From Kangiellaceae bacterium (GTDB taxonomy: Bacteria > Pseudomonadota > Gammaproteobacteria > Enterobacterales > Kangiellaceae), in contig JAPHTP010000132.1 in NCBI GenBank assembly GCA_026196875.1, positions 1 to 62,636 of the forward strand: a stretch of 62,636 nt of DNA, in the 5' to 3' direction. Of this stretch, positions 8,260 through 17,515 are shown in pieces. Positions within the stretch are counted from its first letter, which is position 1. Each line of letters begins with the position of its first letter. The translations under genes were made by a program, and so were the position numbers. The notes under the pieces were generated by a model. That model was not told the DNA's origin and made no database searches. It worked only from the letters and a program-made list of their open reading frames with translations.

Positions 8260-9810
8260 ATGCTAAAATTATTGATATCGCCTTTTATGAAGAACAGACA
8301 AATGACCTTCACCAGGTACATTTTAGTAATCTTTATTCTCTTAGCTGGAAGCGACTTTTCTAATACATATGCCGAGGAAAAGGATAACGCTGGTATTCCT
8401 GAACTTGAACTCTCAAAGAGGAGTCAGAAAACACTCTCACTCGATAGTCGCTACGTACTCACAGAAGCAGAAGTAACTTGGCTGAAAAATCACTCAAGCT
8501 TCACCGTCGGTATTGATAAGCATTGGTATCCTTACGAATTTGTCGATGATCAAGGTCATTACGCGGGGATCGCGGCAGATTACCTGGAATTTGCGAGCCA
8601 AGTATTAGAGGTTGAATTTGATATTGTCGAAACGACTAACTGGAATGAAGCTCACAGATTATTTAAGCAGGGTAAAATTGATATTCTACCTGCAATGATA
8701 GCTACCGAAAGTCGGCAAAAAGAGACCCTTTTCAGCCAAGCTTACTTTACAACTCCGACAGTAATAGTTTCACGTAAAAATGCATTTTATGCTACATCGA
8801 TAGAATCGCTCGAAGGAAAAAGGCTGGCATTAGTTAAAGGGTATGCAATAGTTGAGTATGTTAAAACTAACTACCCCGAAATTGATATTTTCCTAGTTGA
8901 ATCAATTCAGCAAGGCTTAGACGCTGTTAATAATGGTGAGACACAAGCATATATAGGTGCTATTTCGGGAATTAATTCGGCGCTCAATAAAAGTGACTTT
9001 AGTCAACTAATCATTTCAGCATTTACTCCTTTTGATCTACAAGTCTCGATGGCAATTTCAAATAAAATTGAGCCAATGGCATCTATTTTAAATAAAGTTT
9101 TTAACACTATGTCAAATCGGCAGAAAGCTGCAATTGCAAATACTTGGCTATCAATTCATGTTGCTAAAGGAGTGAGTATTAAGAGTATTGCGCTTTGGGG
9201 TGGGCCGCCATTAGTTTTGCTAGTCGTTGTCGTATTTATTATCATCCGGCTTAATCAAGGACTAAAGAAAGAGATTGGCGTGAGACAAAAAGTAGAAGAA
9301 AAGCTGAAGCATTTAGCTCAACATGATCCTCTCACTAATTTACCTAATCGCAGACTGTTCGAAGAACTGGCTCATTTTTCATTGGCTAAAGCAAGAAGAG
9401 AGGACGAAAAGCATGCATTACTTTTTGTTGATATTGATGGGTTCAAGACTGTCAATGATAAGTATGGGCATCAAATCGGCGATGAGTTACTTCAGTCCAT
9501 AGCCGCTAGGCTGAGGGAAAATATACGCACCTCTGATATTGTTGCCAGGCACGGAGGTGATGAATTTTTGATTTTGCTCAGCAATGACGGTTGTCGCGAG
9601 TATTCGAAAAACACTGCAGAGAAAATAATCAACGAAATATCTAGGCCTTACCAGTTATCGAAAGAAATAAATAGCGTTGGAGCAAGTATTGGGATTTCGA
9701 CATACCCTGATGATGGAGAAGATCTTCAATCACTTGTAGAACTTGCGGATTCAGCGATGTATCAAGCGAAAAATGCAGGTAAAAATAGGTATTCTTTTAG
9801 TAGCGATTAA
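8260..9810 (+). CDS. periplasmic binding domain-GGDEF diguanylate cyclase
   Basis: Membrane-bound sensor that should make c-di-GMP. It has an N-terminal export segment, then a periplasmic SBP_bac_3 domain (roughly 65-290, beginning WLKNHSSFTVGIDKHWYPYE), one membrane helix at about 309-331, and a GGDEF domain. The active-site motif GGDEF is intact at 432-436 and an RxxD product-inhibition site (RTSD) lies just before it, so it is probably active and feedback-inhibited. The bound ligand may be an amino acid or other small molecule. The start is uncertain: I use the ATG at 8260 with a weak GAGA; a TTG at 8230 and ATGs at 8290 and 8305 are alternatives. Confidence 0.88.
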   Translation: MLKLLISPFMKNRQMTFTRYILVIFILLAGSDFSNTYAEEKDNAGIPELELSKRSQKTLSLDSRYVLTEAEVTWLKNHSSFTVGIDKHWYPYEFVDDQGHYAGIAADYLEFASQVLEVEFDIVETTNWNEAHRLFKQGKIDILPAMIATESRQKETLFSQAYFTTPTVIVSRKNAFYATSIESLEGKRLALVKGYAIVEYVKTNYPEIDIFLVESIQQGLDAVNNGETQAYIGAISGINSALNKSDFSQLIISAFTPFDLQVSMAISNKIEPMASILNKVFNTMSNRQKAAIANTWLSIHVAKGVSIKSIALWGGPPLVLLVVVVFIIIRLNQGLKKEIGVRQKVEEKLKHLAQHDPLTNLPNRRLFEELAHFSLAKARREDEKHALLFVDIDGFKTVNDKYGHQIGDELLQSIAARLRENIRTSDIVARHGGDEFLILLSNDGCREYSKNTAEKIINEISRPYQLSKEINSVGASIGISTYPDDGEDLQSLVELADSAMYQAKNAGKNRYSFSSD

Positions 9811-10692
9811 ATAACAGCAGAGCCTGAATAGTTTTTCAAACCGAGTATCAAGTTGCCAATCAGTTGTACGGCTCACACTTTTACCAAAAGCTTTCATACA
9901 AACCAGGAACAGTAATTGGAGCGGTGTAAATATCCCGCATAAATTCCGACTATACATAGTGCTTGGACATTACCTCTTAAACTAAAACGACTGAAGTTAA
10001 AACTATCGTGCTCTTCGCCATCACGCCTTAAACGTCCTTAAATAAATAATTGGTTATTAGTAACCGGAACGGTTGAATCTCACACCAGAATAATTAAGCC
10101 TAATTCGTGTGTAAGTTGAGATTTTTGGTTGTTAAAAATCTCATGTGGAGTTTTAGTGTTGAGGTGGTATGGAATTTAATGATAGGTATAAATTGACTTT
10201 TTTATTGATGCGAAACTTGTTGAGTCAAAGTCTTAAAATTATCTACCGGAAAATAATCTAGCGACCTTACGCTGAGCTATAGTTGAGCTATTAATTTCTG
10301 ACTAAATTTAAGGGTGTAACTTTAATTGCCTTTAGCTTCTGTATTTTAGGAAGCCATGTTTTAGTTACGTAAAAATCAAGTTTACATGCGATTGCCGCAT
10401 CTCTTTTTGTGATATTTTTTTGCAGAAAGAGATTGGTAATATTACCTGAATCACTTGGTTATTATTCACAAGTTTTTTCATTACGCCGCATGCTAGCATC
10501 ACCGAGGTCGGTGGAATTTTATTTCGTCGACGATTACTTCATCATGGAAAATGATGGGCCCTAAAATAACTTTGACAAAGTAAATCTCTTTTTGTGTGGA
10601 CAGGGTTAATGTTCATTTTTGCTTTACATTCAAAAATGCCGTTAATTGATTTTTACTTTGGAAGCTTCGAAGAATAAAAGGAAAGGCTAGAT
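9811..10692. other. long intergenic region with hairpins and a repeated 13-mer
   Basis: No convincing gene in 882 bp. It holds a perfect 9-bp hairpin (GAGATTTTT/AAAAATCTC, 10118-10142), an 8-bp direct repeat TGAGCTAT near 10276, an exact 13-mer ATCTCTTTTTGTG at 10399 and again at 10584, and a hairpin from the first copy to CAGAAAGAGAT near 10424. The final bases AAGGAAAGG are the ribosome site of the next gene. The layout suggests a long regulated leader, but no known riboswitch class was recognised. Confidence 0.5.
10118..10142. repeat. perfect 9-bp inverted repeat (hairpin)
   Basis: GAGATTTTT and AAAAATCTC pair perfectly around a 7-nt loop. No T-run follows on either side, so it is not an obvious terminator. 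It is about 300 bp after the GGDEF gene and 550 bp before the large surface protein. Confidence 0.5.
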
Positions 10693-13600
10693 ATGAAGAA
10701 CGTATTAGTGACTGCTATGGTTGCAGCACTGGGTGTAAATGCCCTTGACGTTTATGCCGAAAACACTCCCATAATAAAAACGCAGGTTTCAACATCTGCA
10801 AAGGTGAAAGTGTCGAAAGCAATTCGTGATTTACAACCGCTGCAAGAAATTACCCCTCAACGAAAAATTAAATTAAAAGCGAGTGGAGAAAAAGTTCCTG
10901 GAGAAGATTTGGTAAAGGAAGTTCCAAACAGATTCCCATTTAGTACCAAACTTCGACAAATGCAAGCAGGTGAGAAATACAATGATCCTGTGTTGCAAAA
11001 AGAAATTAAAAGATCGTTATATCAATCCAAAGCACCAGAAATAGGAGCGAACTTTGATGGTATGACGAACCCACAAGGGTATGTTCCACCAGATACTAAC
11101 GGTAGTGTTGGGCCAAATCACTACGTTCAAACGGTTAACGTTTCTCTTGCTATTTGGGACAAACTTGGCAACCAATTGGTTGCTCCTGTAGCAATTAATT
11201 CACTTTGGGCTGGTTTCGGCGGTATTTGTGAAACTAACAATAACGGTGACCCAATCGTACTTTATGATCGCCGTGCCGATCGCTGGATGATTAGCCAATT
11301 TGCGCTAGCTTCAGGTGACAACCACCAGTGTATTGCTATTTCACAAACTGGCGATCCAACAGGCGCTTATTACTTATATGATTTCCCATATGGTGCATTA
11401 ATGAATGATTACCCACACTTTGGGATTTTCGGTGATGCTTACTACATGGGTGTAAACCAGTTTGGTTCTGGATTCGCCGGTGGCGGTATGGCAGCTTACG
11501 AAAGAGATAAAATGCTCGTGGGTGCCGAAGCTAAACAAGTAATTATTAGTGGTGAAGGAATGTCTCCAACTGTCTTCACGCCAATGCCATTGGACGTAGA
11601 CGGAATTACCCAACCACCTGCTGATATGAATCAGTATTTCGTTTGGGCAAACGGTGACGGCCAAAGCAAACTTCATGTTTGGGAAATGGACGTTGATTGG
11701 AATGATATCAACGCCGCAACGTTTACAGAAGTTGCAGATCTTGACGTATCTACTTTTGCTGGCCCTTCAAATGCAACTCAGCCAAACGGTCAAGAGCTTG
11801 ACGCATTAGGTATTCGCTCAATGTTCCGTACTGCGTACCGCAACATTAACGGTCAAGGCAAAATCTTGTTTACCCACAACATCGCAGGTCCTTCCGGCCA
11901 GCCTGTTGCTCGCTGGTATGAGTTAGACGTTGACCATTCAAATGGTCATGCGGTTACTTTAAATCAGGAAGGTACTTTCTCTCCTGATTCTTCATTAGCT
12001 CCTTCTACCGCTGCTCGCTGGATGGTAAGTGGTGCAATGGATGCAAATGGAAATATCGCGATTGGCTATACTGTTTCAAGCGATAGTATCCATCCTTCCA
12101 TACACGCTGCGACTCGTTTATCAACTGATCCTGCTGGCCAAATGACTGATGAGTTTGTATTAGTTGAAGGAACTGGTTCTCAGGCGGCAGTTAATCGTGG
12201 TCGTTGGGCTGATTATGCTAGCATGAGCATCGACCCAGTTGATGATTGTACTTTCTGGTATACCAATGAGTACTACAAAGCTGAAAACGATAATACGTTG
12301 ACTTGGTCAACTCGTATTTCCAGCTTCAAAATTCCTTCTTGTACTATGGGGCCAACTGGAATGATTTCTGGTGTTGTTACTGATGAAACTTCAGGCGACC
12401 CAATTGCTAGTGCAACTGTATCTGCTGGAAATATTTCTACGGTTACCAATTCAAACGGTGAGTACTCTTTCGTGCTTCCAGTTGGTGATTATGATTTGGA
12501 AGTTTTCCGTTACGGTTGGGTTATGGCTCAACAAGCTGACGTAACAGTTGCGGAAGATGATGAGTTAACGAATAACTTTGCACTTGCAGCTGCGGCTCAA
12601 GTTGAGTTGACTGGTACTGTTACTGATAGTGGAAACTCAAACCCACTTTACGCAAAAGTAACCGCATCTGTACCTGGTGACAGTATTGTTGCTTACACAA
12701 ATCCCGAAACTGGTGAATATGTGCTTCCAGTTTTTGAAGGTACGACGATTAACATATCTACTATGGCGCAAATTGATGGTTATCAGTTGAATAGCCAGGA
12801 TGTATTGCCTATGGCTGATACTAGTGCACCAATGGCTCTGAGCTTTACTTTGGATGAAGACGGTACTTGTACTGCGCCAGGATTACAGTGGGTAGAGCCT
12901 TCATTTGTTCAACGCTTCGAAGGCGGTGTGTTCCCACCAACTGGTTGGACTGTTACTGAAGATGCTGGTGACGGCGTTGCATGGGGAAGTGCGCTTGCAG
13001 GTCGTGGTAACATCACCGGAACTGAAGGTGATGCGGCTCTTGCTGATAGTGACGCTGCTGGTCCAGGTAACGACGCTGACACTTCTTTGGTTTCTCCTGT
13101 AATTAACGTTGCTGATATTAGTTCAACAACACTTAATTTTGTAGCTAACTATCGTCCACTTGGCGACAACGCAGACCTTGATATTAATGTCGATGGTGCT
13201 GGCTGGACTAACGTAACTGCTCTAGTAAGTGGAACTCAGCAATACTCTATCGATTTAACTGCAACTCTAGCTGGTGCCACTAGCTTCCAGTTACGCTGGC
13301 GTTACTACAATGCTAACTGGGCATGGTATGTTTCTATCGACGACGTTACTTTTGGTGAAGGTACATGTGTAGCTGCTGCGGGTAACTTAGTAGCCAGTTA
13401 TGTAATGGATGAAAATACTGACCAATCATTAAACGGTGCGACTGTAACTGTTAATGGTGAAGCTGTTACCACCTCTATGTCTACTGACGAAGATGCAGCC
13501 TTAAATGATGGGTTCGTTTACTTCTTCATTCCACAAGATGGTGAAGTTTCTATTTCTGCTAACTACTATGCTACGAAAGCTGTTGCAGTTGGTGAAGTTG

Positions 13601-15228
13601 CTCTAGCAACACCTGTTTACTTACAAGCTGGTCAAATTGAAACTGCGTCTGATTCTTTGGCAACTACTTTAACTCAAGGTAGAACTGGCACTGAATCGCT
13701 TGACATCTCAAACACTGGTGGCGTAGATGCTAACTTCAATATCTTGTTAATTAACGGTAGCCCTGCTGTTACCTACGGCCCATTCGAACAATCGACTCGT
13801 CATATGGGACCAAAAGATGTTAATTTGCATAACGCTAAGAAAATCCGTTACTACCCAGATCTAAGCTACATTGAAAAATTGGCACCTGGAGAGCTAGTTG
13901 GAGTTCTGGACGCACCTTCAGGATTTGGTATTGCTCGCAACAGAGATACTGGAGAGTTCTGGAATGGTGAAATCACAGGTCTTGGGGCTGCTGCTGACGT
14001 AGCACGTCGCTATGCTGCTGACGGAACTGCATCAACTGACACTATCGACACCAGTTATGGTGGCGCATTTGCCGCAGATATGGCATTCAACCAACGCACT
14101 GGCATGTTATGGCAAGTGAACGTAGGCGGTGATAACTGTGTTTATGAATTGAATACCGAAACTCTAGCGCAAACAGGTAATACTATCTGTCCTGCTTTTG
14201 GTATTTCACAACGTGGTTTAGCTTACGATCCAGTATCTGACACGTTCTTCGCTGGTAGCTGGAATGACAGCATGGTTCACCAATTCACTACAAGCGGCGA
14301 AATTCTTCGTTCTGTAAATGTTGGCTTACCAATCGCTGGTCTAGCTTACAACCCAGGTACAGGCCATTTATTTGCAAGCTTGAACTCTCAATCTTCAGAT
14401 GGTTCTTTCGATATCGTCATCATGGACGCTATGACTGACACATTTGTTAAGGTTGGCGGTTATGACATCCAACTAGACATTGATGGCGACGGTGACATTG
14501 ATGATATCGGTACAGACTTTGGTCAAGCTGGTCTTGATATTGATTGTAACGGCGCACTATGGATGAACGAGATGAACTACAATCTTGCTTTGGGTATTGA
14601 TAGTGGTGAAACTGGAGTTTGTGATTGGAAGCCTAGCTGGGTAACTGCAACTTCGGCTGCTAACACCCTTGAAGCAAGCGCTTCACAATCAATTGAGTTA
14701 AGCTTCGATGGTAATCTTCCAGTAGGTACTCATGAAGCATCATTGGTTATTCTTAACGATACTCCATATGGTTCAAACACTGTTCCAGTGACTTTAACTA
14801 TCAATGAGCCTCAATACGGTACGCTTGAATTCCAAGTAACTAATATTGAAGTTAACGAAAAAGACACTGCTACTTTAACAGTTGAACGTATCGGTGGTGC
14901 TGATTATGCAGTTAGCATCGATTACGCAACCGTTGATGGAAGCGCTGTTGCAGGTACCGATTACACTGCGACTTCAGGTACGTTGGAGTGGGCTGATATG
15001 GACACTGCTGCGAAGACCATTACTGTTGCCACAAACGAGTTGGATTTACACAAAACCTTCACGGTTGTTCTTTCCAATTCTGCGGGTGGCGCGACTTCAG
15101 GTAGCAAGGTTGCAGCTTCTGTAACTATTGTTGATATACCTGCTGGTAGTGGTTCGCTAGGCGTTTCTTTACTTGCTTTGTTTGGTCTGGCTGGCTTGGC
15201 CCGTCGCAAACAGTTGAAAGCTGCTTAA
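10693..15228 (+). CDS. large multidomain surface protein with GlyGly-CTERM anchor
   Basis: Exported 1511-aa protein with a clear AAGGAAAGG ribosome site. A signal peptide (to about DVYA, 22) is followed by an N-terminal propeller-like region (about 110-550). Then come two carboxypeptidase-regulatory-like beta-sandwiches (about 556-635 and 637-725, each starting like SGVVTDETSGDPIASATV), and a choice-of-anchor-J/cleaved-adhesin-type domain (about 739-895, FPPTGWT). A second propeller-like region (about 1030-1310) and a Calx-beta domain (about 1374-1470, VDGSAVAGTDY) follow. The C-terminus GSGSLGVSLLALFGLAGLAR plus a basic tail is a GlyGly-CTERM signal, cut by rhombosortase in exporters that use type II secretion. 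No protease or hydrolase active site was recognised, so an adhesive or structural role is inference. Confidence 0.88.
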   Translation: MKNVLVTAMVAALGVNALDVYAENTPIIKTQVSTSAKVKVSKAIRDLQPLQEITPQRKIKLKASGEKVPGEDLVKEVPNRFPFSTKLRQMQAGEKYNDPVLQKEIKRSLYQSKAPEIGANFDGMTNPQGYVPPDTNGSVGPNHYVQTVNVSLAIWDKLGNQLVAPVAINSLWAGFGGICETNNNGDPIVLYDRRADRWMISQFALASGDNHQCIAISQTGDPTGAYYLYDFPYGALMNDYPHFGIFGDAYYMGVNQFGSGFAGGGMAAYERDKMLVGAEAKQVIISGEGMSPTVFTPMPLDVDGITQPPADMNQYFVWANGDGQSKLHVWEMDVDWNDINAATFTEVADLDVSTFAGPSNATQPNGQELDALGIRSMFRTAYRNINGQGKILFTHNIAGPSGQPVARWYELDVDHSNGHAVTLNQEGTFSPDSSLAPSTAARWMVSGAMDANGNIAIGYTVSSDSIHPSIHAATRLSTDPAGQMTDEFVLVEGTGSQAAVNRGRWADYASMSIDPVDDCTFWYTNEYYKAENDNTLTWSTRISSFKIPSCTMGPTGMISGVVTDETSGDPIASATVSAGNISTVTNSNGEYSFVLPVGDYDLEVFRYGWVMAQQADVTVAEDDELTNNFALAAAAQVELTGTVTDSGNSNPLYAKVTASVPGDSIVAYTNPETGEYVLPVFEGTTINISTMAQIDGYQLNSQDVLPMADTSAPMALSFTLDEDGTCTAPGLQWVEPSFVQRFEGGVFPPTGWTVTEDAGDGVAWGSALAGRGNITGTEGDAALADSDAAGPGNDADTSLVSPVINVADISSTTLNFVANYRPLGDNADLDINVDGAGWTNVTALVSGTQQYSIDLTATLAGATSFQLRWRYYNANWAWYVSIDDVTFGEGTCVAAAGNLVASYVMDENTDQSLNGATVTVNGEAVTTSMSTDEDAALNDGFVYFFIPQDGEVSISANYYATKAVAVGEVALATPVYLQAGQIETASDSLATTLTQGRTGTESLDISNTGGVDANFNILLINGSPAVTYGPFEQSTRHMGPKDVNLHNAKKIRYYPDLSYIEKLAPGELVGVLDAPSGFGIARNRDTGEFWNGEITGLGAAADVARRYAADGTASTDTIDTSYGGAFAADMAFNQRTGMLWQVNVGGDNCVYELNTETLAQTGNTICPAFGISQRGLAYDPVSDTFFAGSWNDSMVHQFTTSGEILRSVNVGLPIAGLAYNPGTGHLFASLNSQSSDGSFDIVIMDAMTDTFVKVGGYDIQLDIDGDGDIDDIGTDFGQAGLDIDCNGALWMNEMNYNLALGIDSGETGVCDWKPSWVTATSAANTLEASASQSIELSFDGNLPVGTHEASLVILNDTPYGSNTVPVTLTINEPQYGTLEFQVTNIEVNEKDTATLTVERIGGADYAVSIDYATVDGSAVAGTDYTATSGTLEWADMDTAAKTITVATNELDLHKTFTVVLSNSAGGATSGSKVAASVTIVDIPAGSGSLGVSLLALFGLAGLARRKQLKAA

Positions 15229-15238
15229 TGTTGTTTTT

Positions 15239-15265
15239 CTCGAAGCAAGCATGGCTTGCTTCGAG
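15239..15265. repeat. perfect 12-bp hairpin between surface-protein and beta-barrel genes
   Basis: CTCGAAGCAAGC and GCTTGCTTCGAG flank a 3-nt ATG. It lies 10 nt after the stop of the large protein and 45 nt before the next gene. No T-run follows on either strand, so it looks more like an mRNA-stabilising or processing hairpin than a terminator. Confidence 0.6.
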
Positions 15266-15310
15266 ATTTCAAAAAACAGCTTTCTAACACTGTGAGTAAG
15301 GAGTTTAAAA

Positions 15311-15895
15311 ATGAAATCAAAAATATTTATTGGAGCCTGTCTGTCTTTGGTCTCTTTAGGAAGTTTAGCTGATTCAAGTGTAAGCAATTATGTTGAAGTC
15401 GGCTATTCTTCGCAGGAGCATGATGTACTGGAAGGTGACTACAAAGGTTTCGAATTAGCTGGAAGTTATCAGCTAAATGAAGATTTTTTTGTATCTGCAA
15501 AGTATATTTCGACGGAAGAAGATCGTGATTTAGAATTCGTCAGAAAGTCGCTTGGTGTAGGCTTTGTTATTAGCGCTGATGACGATAGTACCTGGTACAC
15601 TCAGTTTGATGCGGTTAACGTTTTATTTGATCGCGACTACGCTGCTAGCTTTGATCAAAACGGATTTCAATTGGGATTCGGTTATCAAAGGACACTTTCC
15701 GATGCTTTCTCATTTAATGTGGAAATAAGCCGGTTACATGCTAGAAAAGTAGACGATACGTTCGGCGACTTCAGCCCTACTTATTTGACTTTGGGCGGCA
15801 AGTATCAATTCTCTGACGCATTTAGCGTTTACGGAGACTTTGAATACGAAGACGAAGGAGAAAGGGCGACACTGGGTTTGAGATATAGTTTCTAG
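15311..15895 (+). CDS. small outer-membrane beta-barrel protein
   Basis: A 194-aa protein with a signal peptide (cut near SLADSS) and a mature part made of alternating beta strands, such as NYVEVGYSS, FQLGFGYQRTL and YLTLGGKYQF. It ends ATLGLRYSF with the terminal Phe typical of BAM substrates. Eight strands seem likely from the length, as in OmpX/OmpW-sized barrels, and there is no added domain. TAAGGAG before the ATG is a good ribosome site. It is 82 bp after the GlyGly-CTERM gene and probably partly co-transcribed. A link in function is inference. Confidence 0.8.
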   Translation: MKSKIFIGACLSLVSLGSLADSSVSNYVEVGYSSQEHDVLEGDYKGFELAGSYQLNEDFFVSAKYISTEEDRDLEFVRKSLGVGFVISADDDSTWYTQFDAVNVLFDRDYAASFDQNGFQLGFGYQRTLSDAFSFNVEISRLHARKVDDTFGDFSPTYLTLGGKYQFSDAFSVYGDFEYEDEGERATLGLRYSF

Positions 15896-15926
15896 ATCTG
15901 TCCCTCAATTTTGTCATAGAGGTATT

Positions 15927-15956
15927 AAGGGTTGACTTTGCAGTTAGCCCTTTTTT
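15927..15956 (+). terminator. rho-independent terminator after beta-barrel gene
   Basis: AAGGGTT pairs with AGCCCTT (one G-T pair) around a 12-nt loop and runs directly into six T. Confidence 0.75.
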
Positions 15957-16005
15957 GTGTTTACTAGCGTTTAATAATGTATAAATGGCCAGTGATGTGA
16001 ATAGT

Positions 16006-16353
16006 ATGAGTATGGATAAACTACTTTTAATAATCTTAAGCATGGTATTTCTTTTTTCATGTGCAGATAAAGCGAAAAACAGCTCTGAAGAAGAGGCCAA
16101 AAGTAAAGCTGAAAAGGCAGAGGTGACTGTTGTGGAAAAGGAAGATAAGTCGATTAGGTCTAGCTCGAGTATTCCTAAGTCATCAAAACCAATATCTGAT
16201 CTAAAACCTGTTGATGAAAGTGAAAAAAACAGTGAAGTAAAGATTGTTCCCAATCAATACCCTCTGGAGCATATTCAAAAGGAAAAGGAAAAGGAAAAGG
16301 AAAAAAAGAAAAGTAGCGACGAGAAGAAAAGTGAAGATGACACGAAGCCTTAA
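16006..16353 (+). CDS. charged low-complexity lipoprotein
   Basis: A predicted small lipoprotein: a hydrophobic signal (DKLLLIILSMVFLFSC) ends in lipobox LFSC, and the mature part is almost entirely Lys, Glu, Ser and Asp. It includes a KE repeat (near 16278-16306) and an acidic-basic tail EKKSEDDTKP. Such tails are disordered and extend from the membrane. No family recognised. The start is uncertain: ATG at 16006 or 16012 fits the signal peptide best, while ATG at 15985 is also in frame and no strong ribosome site decides. Confidence 0.6.
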   Translation: MSMDKLLLIILSMVFLFSCADKAKNSSEEEAKSKAEKAEVTVVEKEDKSIRSSSSIPKSSKPISDLKPVDESEKNSEVKIVPNQYPLEHIQKEKEKEKEKKKSSDEKKSEDDTKP

Positions 16354-16524
16354 ATTGAAGGGCTAGTAAGCCAGCAGATGCTAAAGGGAATTCTGAGTCT
16401 TAAATTTGTATAATTATTTTCAATTACCCCCCTCACAAAAATATCCACGTAACTATCAAATGGCGTTTCTAACCAGCGGTTGAATCGATCGAAGATGTTA
16501 TTTCCCGGTGAACTTAATTCCCGC

Positions 16525-16555
16525 TTGGTGTAATATCAACTCTTATCGTTATAAT
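16525..16555 (+). promoter_or_regulatory. candidate sigma-70 promoter
   Basis: TTGGTG and a perfect -10 TATAAT are separated by 19 bp, longer than the usual 17. They sit about 33 bp before the ATG at 16588. The -10 match carries the call. Confidence 0.3.
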
Positions 16556-16587
16556 AAGACAATGCTGTAACTCAAGAAAAAATCGCC

Positions 16588-17460
16588 ATGCTTAATTTAT
16601 TTAGCCGCAACAAACAACTACTCGATGAAGACATTATTGAATGGATTTTCAATTGTTATGCTTGGGCCTTTGAGCAATTTGATAAAGATGTTTTCGCTAA
16701 CGAAACTGTTTTAGTTGTACCTGACAATCAGCATTTTCCTGGCAAGGAAACTACTGCTGAAGGTATGGCTAGTCTGATATTTGACCAAGTTAAAGAGTAT
16801 GCTGGTATGTCTCACTGGCCAACGCGATTATACAATATGGAAAACCGTGAGCGCCCAATACCACCTAACCAGCCAATAACTATAAGTGGTGCATTGCGCG
16901 GTAAAAATGCTCCAGCTAAATTAGGGCAAACTGCGGCACAAGGCGAGGACATACAGCTGGCAATGCCTGTCTCATCTATGCCCGTTTCTTCTATGCCTAT
17001 GTCATCGATACCACAGCCAGATGATAAAATTGCGTTTACCTACCATGCACAACAGCTTAAAAGCCCGGAAGGGATAATTGCCCACTTTGCTCATAACTTA
17101 TCTCACCAACTTGCCGGAACCGCTAAAGCGCTACCCCCCGGAGGACCAGATTATTTGCCCATGGCAGGAGAGGTTACTGGAATATTTATGGGGTTTGGAA
17201 TCATGTTTGCTAATAGTGCAATCGTTCCTCGCGCAGGCGGATGTGGAGGCTGTGGTGGTGGCCAGTCGCCGGCCAGACAAGTCTTCTTGAACGAAGAAGA
17301 AGCGACTTACGCCTTAGCCGTATTTTGTCATTTAAAATCGATAGAAAGTAGCAAAGTGACGAAACATTTGAAAAAACATTTGAGGGGATTTTTCAAAGCA
17401 GCACTTAAAGATTGTAAACATCGATTACAAGGTCGTTCTGATTTGAAGTTGCTTGGTTAG
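16588..17460 (+). CDS. hypothetical protein with His-rich segment and CGGCGGG motif
   Basis: A 290-aa soluble protein with no signal peptide or membrane helix. The N-terminal part (LDEDIIEWIFNCYAWAFEQF) is helical. A linker at about residues 130-145 contains short repeats of MPVSS. A central segment, IIAHFAHNLSHQLAG, has three histidines at helical spacing followed by GEVTGIFMGFG, a possible metal site by inference. A Gly/Cys turn GGCGGCGGG precedes a basic helical C-terminus. It resembles conserved hypothetical proteins of marine gammaproteobacteria, but I cannot name a family. A terminator follows directly, so it ends its own transcript. Confidence 0.75.
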   Translation: MLNLFSRNKQLLDEDIIEWIFNCYAWAFEQFDKDVFANETVLVVPDNQHFPGKETTAEGMASLIFDQVKEYAGMSHWPTRLYNMENRERPIPPNQPITISGALRGKNAPAKLGQTAAQGEDIQLAMPVSSMPVSSMPMSSIPQPDDKIAFTYHAQQLKSPEGIIAHFAHNLSHQLAGTAKALPPGGPDYLPMAGEVTGIFMGFGIMFANSAIVPRAGGCGGCGGGQSPARQVFLNEEEATYALAVFCHLKSIESSKVTKHLKKHLRGFFKAALKDCKHRLQGRSDLKLLG

Positions 17461-17466
17461 AGATAG

Positions 17467-17503
17467 AGTCGTCGAGGATGCAAGGCAACCCGACGACTTT
17501 TTT
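17467..17503 (+). terminator. rho-independent terminator
   Basis: AGTCGTCG pairs perfectly with CGACGACT around a 16-nt loop, followed by a T-run. It lies between convergent genes. Confidence 0.8.
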
Positions 17504-17515
17504 CTTGCGTCTGAT

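Noticed and set aside
9751-9957. 68-codon minus-strand frame
   Set aside because: It runs 60 bp into the 3' end of the GGDEF gene and lacks a ribosome site. Kept only as a possible remnant in the findings.
10380-10690. Possible c-di-GMP (GEMM) riboswitch before the surface protein
   Set aside because: The conserved GEMM core and tetraloop-receptor sequences were not found.
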